Shown: positions 20,930 through 30,564 of the stretch, piece by piece | How positions within the stretch are numbered: position 1 is the stretch's first letter | Layout of the letters: each line of letters opens with the position of its first letter | Assembly (NCBI GenBank): GCA_905478165.1 | Contig: CAJQHK010000017.1 | Location: forward strand, 1-59,949 | Reading direction: 5' to 3' | Length of the DNA: 59,949 nt | DNA from: an uncultured Rickettsiales bacterium | Lineage (GTDB): Bacteria > Pseudomonadota > Alphaproteobacteria > Rickettsiales > UBA1997 | The notes under the pieces: generated by a model | Databases searched by the model: none | What the model was told of the DNA's origin: nothing | The model's input: the letters and a program-made list of their open reading frames with translations, nothing else | Translations under genes and position numbers: made by a program

Positions 20930-21592
20930 TTAGTTATCATCATCATTAACCTCATCATCTTCATCAATTATTTCTCCATCAGTATCAGTAACATCTTCGT
21001 CAACCCCTTCTTCGTCAAATTCCTTGTCGAAATCATCATCAATATTAGATGAGCCAAAGGATATCATTTTGTTTTTAGCCTTTGATATAATCTCCTCCTT
21101 TGCTTCATCAATGGAGATGTTTTTAATTAAGGAATATTCGGTTGACAATCTTTCCAGAGCGCTTTCGTAAATTAGTCTTTCACTATATGATCTATCAGCA
21201 TCTGAGATGTCTCTGGTTAGATCCCTAAGGACTTCTGCTAGCAACCTTATGTCACCAGAATTAACTTTGTTCTCATATTCTTGAGCTCTCCTGCTCCACA
21301 TACCTTTTTGCTTTCTTGTTCCACTTTGTAGTATAGAAAGTATTTCACTCATATCCTCCAGCTCTATTAAATGGCGTAAGTTAACTTTGGATGCTTTTTG
21401 ATATGGAATAGTTAGCTTCATATTTTCTACCTCAAAAAAAACAACGATTGTCTTTATTTTTTGATTAAGAATGGTCATTTCTTTAATTTCCACTACCTTA
21501 CCTACTCCATGACTAGGGTAAACTACATAATTTCCAGTCTTGAATGTTGCTTTTTTTGTACCCGAGGTGTTTTTTCTTTGCTCCACTATCAT
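20930..21592 (-). CDS. carD: CarD family transcriptional regulator with acidic C-terminal tail
   Basis: 'FKTGNYVVYPSHGVGKVVEIKEM', 'LTIPYQKASKVNLR', 'WSRRAQEYENKVNSGDI'. Acidic tail 'DDDFDKEFDEEGVDEDVTDTDGEIIDEDDEVNDDDN'. Confidence 0.95.
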   Translation of the reverse strand: MIVEQRKNTSGTKKATFKTGNYVVYPSHGVGKVVEIKEMTILNQKIKTIVVFFEVENMKLTIPYQKASKVNLRHLIELEDMSEILSILQSGTRKQKGMWSRRAQEYENKVNSGDIRLLAEVLRDLTRDISDADRSYSERLIYESALERLSTEYSLIKNISIDEAKEEIISKAKNKMISFGSSNIDDDFDKEFDEEGVDEDVTDTDGEIIDEDDEVNDDDN

Positions 21593-21653
21593 TTTGCAAT
21601 TTAAAATAAAATAAACTAAACTAAGCTAGTACTTTAGCATTGGGATTTAAGAG

Positions 21654-23030
21654 TTGCAATTTAAAATTATGAGTAAAGCCACCTTTTTTAAATTCAAGGT
21701 CAAACATTACGTAGAAAGATTATTAGATTACAAACTATTTGATCTTATCGCCTCATCTATTGTTATTTTACTAATCATATTACATCTTTTTTTATACTCT
21801 ACTCAAAAAGAAGATAATTATCAGAAAAGTGACGAATATAAAAATATAGAAGTTAGTTTATCTGAAGATTTTAATTTTTTTCTTAACACTAATCATCTTA
21901 TCAATTATAAGATAAAGAAAAAAGACACAATTATCAAGATTTTATCTGATATAGGTATTTCCGATAATGAAATTTTTGATATCCTTAAGGTGATGAGGGA
22001 AAAAATTAACCCTAAATCAATTGTTGTTGGACAAAATTTAATTTTAAAATACCATGTCAAAAAAAGTTACAAAGACATAATAAATGAAAATAAGGAGGCG
22101 GAAGAGAGTAGTATTTTAAATGAACTAATTATTAAAGTTGATTCCGAAACTCAAATTGCCATAATTAGACAATCTGATGATTCCTATCTATCTTTTAAGG
22201 TAGAAAAAGAGCTCAACAAAAAGATAGTTAAATACGACTTTATAATAAATAATAGTCTTTTTTTTGATGGTCAAAAATTTGGGGTGCCCACAAATACCAT
22301 GATCAATATTATCAATTTATATAGTTTTGATGTTGATTTTCAGAGGGATATCAGGGCTGGTGATCGAGTTGAAATATTATTAGAAAATTTTTACGATCAA
22401 GATGGTGAATTCGTTAAAAATGGTAACATATTATTTTCATCCCTGACTTTACGTAAAAAACCAGTTGATATCTATTTATTTAATAATGGTAAGTCTAATC
22501 AGTATTTAAGTAAAGATGGAAGGTCGATTAAAAAATCTCTTTTAAAAACCCCAATTAACGGAGCGAGACTTTCTTCTGGCTTTGGCCTTAGGCGTCACCC
22601 AGTTTTAAAATATACTAAAATGCATCGGGGTCTTGATTTTGCGGCCCCACGTGGCACTCCAATTTTTGCAGCAGGTAATGGTGCCATAACATACCGCGGA
22701 AGAAGGGGTGCTTATGGAAATTTTATATTAATTAAGCATAATAATGGTTATGAAACGGCCTACGCTCACTTAAATAGATTCAATAATAAGTTCAAAAAAG
22801 GATCTAGAGTGGAGCAGGGGGATGTGATTGGTTATGTCGGCACAACTGGTCGTTCAACTGGTCCACATTTACATTATGAGATTAGAAAAAATGGCAAAAG
22901 AGTAGATCCTAGTAGAATAAAAACTATTATAAGTAAAAAATTGCCTAAGAAGGGTTTGAAAAAATTCTTTGAGCAGAAAAATTACATAGACTCCCTTCGC
23001 ACCATCACCTCTAATCAAAATCTTTTTTAA
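21654..23030 (+). CDS. M23-family metallopeptidase (murein DD-endopeptidase-like)
   Basis: 'SGFGLRRHPVLKYTKMHRGLDFAAPRGTPIFAAGNG', 'HNNGYETAYAHL', 'GTTGRSTGPHLHYEIR'. Real start is probably the ATG near 21669. Confidence 0.95.
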   Translation: MQFKIMSKATFFKFKVKHYVERLLDYKLFDLIASSIVILLIILHLFLYSTQKEDNYQKSDEYKNIEVSLSEDFNFFLNTNHLINYKIKKKDTIIKILSDIGISDNEIFDILKVMREKINPKSIVVGQNLILKYHVKKSYKDIINENKEAEESSILNELIIKVDSETQIAIIRQSDDSYLSFKVEKELNKKIVKYDFIINNSLFFDGQKFGVPTNTMINIINLYSFDVDFQRDIRAGDRVEILLENFYDQDGEFVKNGNILFSSLTLRKKPVDIYLFNNGKSNQYLSKDGRSIKKSLLKTPINGARLSSGFGLRRHPVLKYTKMHRGLDFAAPRGTPIFAAGNGAITYRGRRGAYGNFILIKHNNGYETAYAHLNRFNNKFKKGSRVEQGDVIGYVGTTGRSTGPHLHYEIRKNGKRVDPSRIKTIISKKLPKKGLKKFFEQKNYIDSLRTITSNQNLF

Positions 23031-23093
23031 AGCAATACCGGTACCAAGGTCCATGTTAAAAGCTATGTTAAAAATTAAAATATATATTAAGAT

Positions 23094-23906
23094 ATGATAG
23101 ATTGTAATTCAAAAATATTATTTTTTGGTTGTGGTAAGATGGGTTCAGCTATTTTACAAAACTTTTTAGATAAAAATATAGATCCAAAAAATATCACCAT
23201 AATTGATCCATTAATAAAAAATAAAATTATTAACATTAATTATTTTTCTTCTGTTACACAGGTTTCTGATGATCACAGGTTTGATTTAGTTATTTTTGCA
23301 TTTAAGCCTCAAGAAGCGGATAAGATTTTGTCACAAATCATTAAATATAACATTTTTTGTCAAAATACTATTTTTGTTTCAATTCTAGCTGGTATAAGGA
23401 TTGAGTTTTTTGCTAATTTTCTTGGACAAGAAGCAAAAATTATTCGTATTATGCCAAATTTACCAATGGCAATAGGCGAGGGTATCTCTGCTTTTGTTGC
23501 TAATAATCACTTAGGAGTGGACGAAGTTAAGTCTGTAATGGGTTTTTGGTCAAAAAACTTAACATTGAAGTCGGAAAAAGAAATTGATTTATTTACTGCA
23601 ATCGCCGGAAGTGGTCCAGCTTATTTGTTTTTATTTGCTAAGGAATTAATTGAAGTTGCTAAAAAATCTGGAATTGAAGATGTAGATGCAAGAAAAATGG
23701 TAGTGCAAATGCTCTATGGATCTTCTAAAATGCTTCTTGATAAAAAGTTTGATATTGTAGATTTGATTGATTCGGTAACAAGTAAAGGTGGCACAACAGA
23801 AGCTGGTTTAAATGAGTTTTATAAGGGAGGTTTTAAGGAATTAATTGAAAGGGTTGTTGAGGCGGCTTGTAGCAAATCTAAGGAATTGGGGTTGTCGCAA
23901 AAATAA
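23094..23906 (+). CDS. proC: Pyrroline-5-carboxylate reductase
   Basis: 'ILFFGCGKMGSAI', 'IIRIMPNLPMAIGEG', 'AIAGSGPAYLF', 'SVTSKGGTTEAGL'. Confidence 0.95.
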   Translation: MIDCNSKILFFGCGKMGSAILQNFLDKNIDPKNITIIDPLIKNKIININYFSSVTQVSDDHRFDLVIFAFKPQEADKILSQIIKYNIFCQNTIFVSILAGIRIEFFANFLGQEAKIIRIMPNLPMAIGEGISAFVANNHLGVDEVKSVMGFWSKNLTLKSEKEIDLFTAIAGSGPAYLFLFAKELIEVAKKSGIEDVDARKMVVQMLYGSSKMLLDKKFDIVDLIDSVTSKGGTTEAGLNEFYKGGFKELIERVVEAACSKSKELGLSQK

Positions 23907-24017
23907 CTTATATATTTAACTTCATCTTTTTGCTTTGAATCTTGAGGCAGTCAGATGTGACTATGATTAAAAGCAAAATCTAAAAACCAAGGTATTTTAT
24001 TAAATATATAAGTTATT
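23902..24017. repeat. Nested palindromic intergenic element downstream of proC
   Basis: Perfect 18-bp inverted repeat aataacttatatatttaa (23902-23919) / ttaaatatataagttatt (24000-24017) enclosing further inverted repeats (ttttgcttt/aaagcaaaa; agtca/tgact). Confidence 0.8.
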
Positions 24018-24126
24018 CTTGTGATAACCCTTAGGAGATCCTTAAAATAATATCATTAAATCGCAGCATTATATTTATTGGTAATGTGTAGTTTTTGGTA
24101 ATTGTGCTGTTTTGGCCAGATATTAC

Positions 24127-24201
24127 TGGTGACCCCTACGGGATTTGAACCCGTATCTCCACCGTGAAAGGGTGGCATCCTAACCATTAGACGAAGGGGC
24201 C
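24127..24201 (-). tRNA. tRNA-Glu (anticodon TTC), 3' CCA encoded
   Basis: Reverse complement GGCCCCTTCGTCTAATGGTTAGGATGCCACCCTTTCACGGTGGAGATACGGGTTCAAATCCCGTAGGGGTCACCA folds as a cloverleaf; anticodon loop CTTTCAC. Confidence 0.97.
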
Positions 24202-24410
24202 GGAAGTAATTATAGAATATACCTACTGATTGAGGTAGAAAGTAATTTTATTTGTTAGTTTTAACAAATCAACTAATTAATTTTATTACACAATTGCAAG
24301 ATAGATGTAAGTCTCTAAAAATTTGCTAATTTCATTCAAAATCTAAAATTCGAGTAAATTTTTTATAGATTTTTATCAATATTGCATTATGATTTTGTTA
24401 TATTTAATTA

Positions 24411-25364
24411 ATGATATTTTTATTTATGACGAGTTACAAAACAAAAATTCTTATTTTAGGCTCTGGTTCTGCTGGTCTGACTGCTGCAATCTATGCTGCC
24501 AGAGCAAATTTAAAGCCAATTTTAGTTAGTGGCATACAGCCTGGTGGACAATTGACCATCACAACTGATGTTGAAAATTATCCAGGATTTGCTGATGTTG
24601 TTCAAGGTCCGTGGCTTATGGAGCAAATGGAAGAACAGGCTAAAAAAGTTGGTACCGAAATCATCTCTGATCATATTAAGGAAGTTAATTTTTCTAAAAG
24701 GCCATTCATTTTAGAGGGTGAATCTGGCGATACATATGAGGCTGAAACTTTAGTTATCTCAACTGGAGCTGCCGCTAAGTGGTTAGGATTGGAATCTGAG
24801 CAAAAGTTTCAAGGTTTTGGTGTTTCTGGTTGCGCTACTTGCGACGGCTTCTTCTTTAAAGATAAGGAAGTTATTGTTGTTGGTGGTGGTAATGCCGCTT
24901 CAGAAGAAGCTCTTTATTTAACCAATCATTGTAAAAAAGTTTATTTAGTTCATAGGAGAGACTCTCTTCGTTCAGAAAAAATCATTCAAGATCGTATTTT
25001 TGCTAATGACAAGATTGAAATGATTTGGAATCATCAATTGCTTGAGGTGTTGGGTGATGAAAATCCAAAAAATGTTACTGGAGCAATTTTAGAAAATACT
25101 CAAAATGGAGAGAGGAAGGAGATGAAAATTGATGGTATTTTTATTGCCATTGGTCATAAGCCGGCAACATCTATTTTTAAAAATAGTGGTATAGATCTTG
25201 ATAAGGAGGGGTATGTTATAACACAGCCTGGCACAAGTTTTACTAATATTGAGGGGATTTATGCTGCTGGTGATGTGCAAGATAAAATTTATCGTCAAGC
25301 TGTTACTGCCGCTGGTTCTGGATGTATGGCCGCTCTTGATGCTGAAAGATTTTTAAATGGTTAA
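24411..25364 (+). CDS. trxB: Thioredoxin-disulfide reductase
   Basis: 'ILGSGSAGLTAAIYAARANL', redox motif 'CATCDGFFF', 'VVGGGNAASEEALYL', 'GIYAAGDVQDKIYRQAVTAAGSGCMAA'. True start is probably MTSYK (~24426). Confidence 0.97.
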   Translation: MIFLFMTSYKTKILILGSGSAGLTAAIYAARANLKPILVSGIQPGGQLTITTDVENYPGFADVVQGPWLMEQMEEQAKKVGTEIISDHIKEVNFSKRPFILEGESGDTYEAETLVISTGAAAKWLGLESEQKFQGFGVSGCATCDGFFFKDKEVIVVGGGNAASEEALYLTNHCKKVYLVHRRDSLRSEKIIQDRIFANDKIEMIWNHQLLEVLGDENPKNVTGAILENTQNGERKEMKIDGIFIAIGHKPATSIFKNSGIDLDKEGYVITQPGTSFTNIEGIYAAGDVQDKIYRQAVTAAGSGCMAALDAERFLNG

Positions 25365-25601
25365 AAGACATTTGAAAAACCTAGATTATACCAAAATTTA
25401 CCTATAGTGCAGCATCTATACTTCTTATTTTTGGACAAAAATTATCATAAAATTTAGCTAAATATATTCTGATACTAAGTATAAATTTAATAATAAATTT
25501 CTGACCTAAGATAATTTACCTAAATTCTTCATTTTCAAAGATGCTAAGGTTGTTGGATATCTATTTCTCTATTTTTTGTCAGGATCTAAAAGTTGCCCTT
25601 C

Positions 25602-26120
25602 TTACTTCGGGGCGGATTTTGATATTATGTTACAGATTGCTTGACAACAAATACCCTCCCTCCTTCCTAAAAATCCCATTTTCTCACAAGTTGTGGCCTT
25701 AATATTTATCTGATCCAAGTCAATTTCTAAAATTTTTGTTAATTTTTCTTTTATTTTGACTTTATGGTTAGAAATTTTTGGCTCTTCGCAAATAATCGTT
25801 AAATCGATATTGACTATTTTGTAATAATTTTTTGTTAGCAACCGCTTAATCTCTAGAAGCATTAATGATGAGTCGACATCTTTCCATTTTAGATCATTAT
25901 CTGGAAAATATTCTCCAATATCACCTTTTGCCATAGCGCCTAAAAGAGCGTCAATAATTGCATGAATGACTACGTCACCATCAGAATGAGCAATGATTTT
26001 TCTAGGAAAATCTATGTCAATTCCGCCAATTTTGATAAAATTATTTTCTAATTTTTTATTAGAAAATTTATGAATATCAATTCCGATACCAGATCTAACA
26101 AAATTTTCTTGCTCTGTCAT
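25602..26120 (-). CDS. ispF: 2-C-methyl-D-erythritol 2,4-cyclodiphosphate synthase
   Basis: 'GIGIDIHKF', 'AHSDGDVVIHAIIDALLGAMAKGDIGEYFPD', 'ATTCEKMGFLGRREGICCQA'. Confidence 0.96.
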   Translation of the reverse strand: MTEQENFVRSGIGIDIHKFSNKKLENNFIKIGGIDIDFPRKIIAHSDGDVVIHAIIDALLGAMAKGDIGEYFPDNDLKWKDVDSSLMLLEIKRLLTKNYYKIVNIDLTIICEEPKISNHKVKIKEKLTKILEIDLDQINIKATTCEKMGFLGRREGICCQAICNIISKSAPK

Positions 26121-26754
26121 AATCTTCTTTATTGGTTATTTTAAAATTATTTATATCGCCAGGAACTATACCAATTATAACTTTTTCTTTTTCGCAAAGA
26201 GAAGAGTCGTCAGTGAATTTTTGATTTTGATATTTCCGATGTAATTTTAATATTAATTGATAATTAAATCCCTGAGGGGTTTGGGCTAGATGAATGTTTT
26301 CTCTGTCAATGGTATTGATAATTACTCCATTTTCAATTTTTTTAATAGTGTCGCTAACTAAAATTGTTGGAATTGCTGCTTTATTTTTGTCTAATTTTAG
26401 AATGAGATTGTCGATTACTTCTTTTGTAGCAAATGGTCTAGCACTATCATGAATTAAAACCAAGTCAGGATTTAAATTTTGAATTTTTTCAAGAGCTAAT
26501 CTGACGGAATCTTGCCTTTCGGTGCCACCAAAAACTGGTTCTAAGATTTTTAAATCAGAGATTGTGTTTTGATATAAATCAAGATCATCCTTATTGATGG
26601 CGCAAATTATATTAGAAATTTGCGAGTGATTCTTAAAGGTAGTGATACAATGATGTAAAATTGTTTTATTTTGTAATGGTAAATATTGCTTTGGAATGTC
26701 GGATTTCATTCTATTGCCGGTACCAGCTGCAACAATTATGGCAATTATTTTCAT
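26095..26754 (-). CDS. ispD: 2-C-methyl-D-erythritol 4-phosphate cytidylyltransferase
   Basis: 'AIIVAAGTGNRMKSDIPKQYLPL', 'GGTERQDSVRLAL', 'LIHDSARPFA', 'TPQGF'. Overlaps ispF start. Confidence 0.96.
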   Translation of the reverse strand: MKIIAIIVAAGTGNRMKSDIPKQYLPLQNKTILHHCITTFKNHSQISNIICAINKDDLDLYQNTISDLKILEPVFGGTERQDSVRLALEKIQNLNPDLVLIHDSARPFATKEVIDNLILKLDKNKAAIPTILVSDTIKKIENGVIINTIDRENIHLAQTPQGFNYQLILKLHRKYQNQKFTDDSSLCEKEKVIIGIVPGDINNFKITNKEDYDRARKFC

Positions 26755-26756
26755 GA

Positions 26757-27164
26757 TTAAATTTCAGTAATTAATGAAGCGGAACTAAAGCCAGTATCGT
26801 TAATTTTTTTAATAATATCCATTATCGTGCCATAATTTAAACTTTTATCAGCTTTAATAAAAATTTTACTATTTAAATTATTATTAGTGAGTTTTTTTAA
26901 TTTTGCACCGAGAGCTCTTAGTTTAACTTTTTTATTTTCAAGATATATTAGGCCATTTTTTTTGACTGTGATTATTACTTTATTTTCTTGATAGGGATTT
27001 GATTTTTTGTCCGATCCTTTTGGTAGATCTACTTTAATATTGCCATTAAGTAAGGGAGCCGAGACCATAAAAATTATTAGCAGTACTAAAAGTACATCTA
27101 CAAAAGGTGTGACATTAATGTCGCTTATTATTTTTCTTCTACTTCTTTTGCTGCCTCTTCTCAT
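26757..27164 (-). CDS. tolR: ExbD/TolR family biopolymer transport protein
   Basis: '[27 protein letters not shown]' ExbD/TolR TM signature. TolR vs ExbD not distinguished. Confidence 0.9.
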   Translation of the reverse strand: MRRGSKRSRRKIISDINVTPFVDVLLVLLIIFMVSAPLLNGNIKVDLPKGSDKKSNPYQENKVIITVKKNGLIYLENKKVKLRALGAKLKKLTNNNLNSKIFIKADKSLNYGTIMDIIKKINDTGFSSASLITEI

Positions 27165-27811
27165 TTTGGTAAATTGGAATTTCTAATAATAAATTTATTT
27201 GAAGAAATTATTGATTTATAGTTGGTATTTTTAAATGAAATATCTGTGATTTGATCAAGGTCGTTTTTAACGCGCATTTTTAAAAATGATAGCGGATTTT
27301 TATTAAAAATTAAATAAAATATTCCAGCTTCTTTGCGATTTTTTTTGCGGATTGATATAATATACCTTTCTCCATCATCTTTAAAGTCAAGTAATTCAAT
27401 GTCTTTTGCAGAAAATGAAATATTTTTACGAGTCAAAAATGATGCCGGTGTACTACCTGTTGGGAAGCTGGAGTTTTCTTCTAGCTCTAGATCTGAATAG
27501 GATAATATATTATTGTTGACGATAATTAAGATAGGAATTTCTTCATCATATTCAATTCTCATTTTTCCGGGGCGAGAGAGGAAAAATTTACCATAATTAA
27601 TATCTCCTTCTGGTGATGTTTGAATAAAATCAGATGTCAAATATTTAATATTATTTAGATAATTTTCAATTTTTTTTAATTTAATTTTATTTTTTTCCAA
27701 TAGATCACTAGCCATGAGGCTGGATGATAAAATAAAACAACAAGCAAAATATATTATTAACTTAACTTTTAACATTTTTGAATTAATATTATTGATCAAC
27801 TGAAATCTCAC
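27161..27811 (-). CDS. lolA: Outer membrane lipoprotein carrier protein LolA-like
   Basis: Signal-peptide-like N-terminus; '[35 protein letters not shown]' LolA pattern. Confidence 0.88.
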   Translation of the reverse strand: MRFQLINNINSKMLKVKLIIYFACCFILSSSLMASDLLEKNKIKLKKIENYLNNIKYLTSDFIQTSPEGDINYGKFFLSRPGKMRIEYDEEIPILIIVNNNILSYSDLELEENSSFPTGSTPASFLTRKNISFSAKDIELLDFKDDGERYIISIRKKNRKEAGIFYLIFNKNPLSFLKMRVKNDLDQITDISFKNTNYKSIISSNKFIIRNSNLPK

Positions 27812-27838
27812 TATCGAAATATATTAAATAGTATCATT

Positions 27839-29248
27839 ATGAATATATTACTCAATAATAGAATTTTAAAAATATTATTCTCTCTCCTTCTTCTCTTTGT
27901 AATTTTAAATTTACCCGAGAGTGAAATTTTTACAACAGAGATAATCACTGTTATTGCGGTAAGTGTTTTTATTTTTTCCTTATGGATCACTGAAGCTCTT
28001 CCGATTCCTGTAACTTCTCTTTTTCCACTGTTTATGATGCCATTATTTGGCATTATGCCAATAGGTGATGTGTCAAAAAATTATGGTAGTCCGATTATTT
28101 TTCTATTTTTAGCTGGTCTTATTTTGGCGGTTGCAATTAGCAAGTGGAAGTTAAGCAAAAGAATTGCGCTTTATATTTTAAAATTCACTAGTAAATCAGC
28201 CTCAGGAATTATGCTTGGTTTTATGATTTCTACTGCATTTTTAAGTATGTGGATTAGTAATACCGCAACGACTATGATGATGCTTCCTATTGCTATGTCC
28301 GTGATTGGAGTTTTAAGAAAGCAGGATGAAAGATTCATAGTTTTTGCTAAATATCTTTTAATCGCTATCGCCTATTCAGCTTCAATTGGTGGTATGGCAA
28401 CTTTGATTGGCACTCCTCCGAATGCTATTTTTGCCGCTTATGCTAGTGAATCTTTAAATTATGAGTTTGAATTCATTGTTTGGTTTAAAATGTTCTTCCC
28501 TTTGGTGGTTATTTTGATTTTATTAATGTGGCTTTATCTGAAAACTCTTGCTGGTAAAATTAATGCCGACTTAACTCAGGGACGTAAATTTATTGATAAT
28601 GAGTTGAAGAAATTAGGAAAAATTACTTATGAAGAAGCTAATGTTTTGTTGGTTTTTGTAATTATCGCTTGTGGCTGGATTTTTAAATCCTATTTACCTA
28701 TTAAAATATCTGACGCTTCAATCGGCATTATGGGTATCACTTTGTTATTCGCCTTACCCAATAAAAAAAGAACTGATTCGATTTTAAATTGGGAGGATGC
28801 TAGAGAAATTTCTTGGGGTACGTTGCTTTTATTTGGAGGAGGTATTTCAATCGCCAAAGCTCTTGAATCATCTGGTATTATTACTGTGTTAGGTGACTAT
28901 ATTTCTGTCTGGTCTGGCGGAAGTATTGTGTTGGCAATGGTAATTACGTTATTTTTGACAATATATTTGACAGAATTTATAGGGAATGCTGCTCTGATTG
29001 CTATTATGATTCCAATTTTAGTTGAAATTGGATTAAAAATAGGTGGTGTGGAAGCTCAATTTGATGTTGTCCTTCCTGCTGTTATCGCTTGTTCCTGCGC
29101 CTTTATGTTGCCGATGGCTACCCCACCAAATGCTATAATTTTCTCTAGTAAATTTATAAAAATTAGTGAAATGGCAAAAGTTGGATTCTTAGCAAATATT
29201 TTTGCCGGATTGGTAATATTAGGGTATTTTAGGTTTTTTATAAGTTAA
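27839..29248 (+). CDS. SLC13/DASS family anion:Na+ symporter
   Basis: Polytopic protein with 'SMWISNTATTMMMLPIAMSV', 'ASIGGMATLIGTPPNAIFAAY', 'TEFIGNAALIAIMIPIL', 'FMLPMATPPNAI'. Confidence 0.94.
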   Translation: MNILLNNRILKILFSLLLLFVILNLPESEIFTTEIITVIAVSVFIFSLWITEALPIPVTSLFPLFMMPLFGIMPIGDVSKNYGSPIIFLFLAGLILAVAISKWKLSKRIALYILKFTSKSASGIMLGFMISTAFLSMWISNTATTMMMLPIAMSVIGVLRKQDERFIVFAKYLLIAIAYSASIGGMATLIGTPPNAIFAAYASESLNYEFEFIVWFKMFFPLVVILILLMWLYLKTLAGKINADLTQGRKFIDNELKKLGKITYEEANVLLVFVIIACGWIFKSYLPIKISDASIGIMGITLLFALPNKKRTDSILNWEDAREISWGTLLLFGGGISIAKALESSGIITVLGDYISVWSGGSIVLAMVITLFLTIYLTEFIGNAALIAIMIPILVEIGLKIGGVEAQFDVVLPAVIACSCAFMLPMATPPNAIIFSSKFIKISEMAKVGFLANIFAGLVILGYFRFFIS

Positions 29249-29249
29249 C

Positions 29250-30014
29250 TTGACTAATTATAATATTCTTCTACCACCATCGGAGGGAAAAATAGAGGGA
29301 GGAAAAGAAAAATACATTGAAGCTAAGAGTGGTCATGCATTTGGTTTTTTAGAAAAGGATAGAATATTTTTATTAAAAAATCTTTTAGATTTTATTTCTA
29401 AAGCCAATCATTCTGATTTGGAAAAATTATTTTCTGTTAAATCTAACATCTCTAATATTACGTCTTTTTTAGAAAATTTTGATCAAAAATTAACATTACC
29501 AGCGATTGAGAGATATTCTGGAGTAATGTTTAGTGCAATTGATTATCCATCTTTGGATGACGCTCAAAAAGATCGCGCAAATAATTCAATTTTATTTATT
29601 GATGCTTTATTTGGTCTTTTAAGGTTGCAGGATTTAATTCCAAATTATAAGTTAGCAATTTCTGCTAAATTTTCTGATTTTAAAATTGATCATCATTGGA
29701 AAAAAGTCCTTAAAAATCACTTAGAAGAAGCTTTAAAAGATAAAATTATTCTTGATATTTTGCCGCAGGCACATCGAAAAGCGGTTGACATTAGCAGTGA
29801 AAATCATTATTTGATAAATTTTTTTGAAATAAAAAATAATAAAGCCAAAAATGCTGGTCATATTTCTAAAAAACTTAAAGGTGAGTTTGTTCGATATATT
29901 TTGGGCTTTGATGAAATAAGTCTTGAAATTTTATATAACTTCTCACATAGTGAGGGTTATATTTATAGTGAAGATCTGTCTTCCAATAGTGAAATAATTT
30001 TTTTAAAATCTTAA
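29250..30014 (+). CDS. yaaA: YaaA family (peroxide stress response) protein
   Basis: 'ILLPPSEGKIEGG', 'PAIERYSGVMFSAIDYPSL', 'FGLLRLQDLIPNYKL', 'KKLKGEFVRYIL'. Confidence 0.85.
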   Translation: MTNYNILLPPSEGKIEGGKEKYIEAKSGHAFGFLEKDRIFLLKNLLDFISKANHSDLEKLFSVKSNISNITSFLENFDQKLTLPAIERYSGVMFSAIDYPSLDDAQKDRANNSILFIDALFGLLRLQDLIPNYKLAISAKFSDFKIDHHWKKVLKNHLEEALKDKIILDILPQAHRKAVDISSENHYLINFFEIKNNKAKNAGHISKKLKGEFVRYILGFDEISLEILYNFSHSEGYIYSEDLSSNSEIIFLKS

Positions 30015-30023
30015 ATATCAAAT

Positions 30024-30242
30024 ATGCCAAAAGATGATCTCTTGACAATCAGTGGAGTCGTAACTGAAGTTTTACCAAATACTATTTTTAGAGTAACATT
30101 GGAAAATAAATTTGTTATTACGGCCCACGCTTCTGGTAAAATTCGTAAAAATAAGATTAGAATTCTAAAAGGTGATAAGGTTGAGGTTGAAATGACAACT
30201 TACGATCTAACTAAGGGACGAATAATTAAAAGAATAGGATAG
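30024..30242 (+). CDS. infA: Translation initiation factor IF-1
   Basis: '[62 protein letters not shown]'. Confidence 0.98.
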   Translation: MPKDDLLTISGVVTEVLPNTIFRVTLENKFVITAHASGKIRKNKIRILKGDKVEVEMTTYDLTKGRIIKRIG

Positions 30243-30253
30243 GTTTTTAAAGA

Positions 30254-30297
30254 AATCTCTAACAAATATTAGTCATCTAGAGATTATCTTTTTTTAT
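30254..30297 (+). terminator. Rho-independent terminator after infA
   Basis: Stem aatctcta (30254-30261) / tagagatt (30278-30285) followed by 'atctttttttattt'. Confidence 0.75.
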
Positions 30298-30564
30298 TTA
30301 GATTTGATATTTTTAAGTTAAGAAGTTGTAAGCCAAAGATTTGTAATTTTTTCATTCCTATCTAGACGAAAAAGATAAAAATGGGTCGGTGTAAAACCAT
30401 CACTGAGTCGTTACACTCCTAGACCTGGTCTTGGCCGGAGTTATGACAAAGTTTTTTGTAATATATCATCTATACTTCTTATTTATAAATGGGAAATGGT
30501 ATTATTGACTTCTTGTTACCACCTTATTAATATTTCAGCTACATTAATTAATTAATTAACCAGC

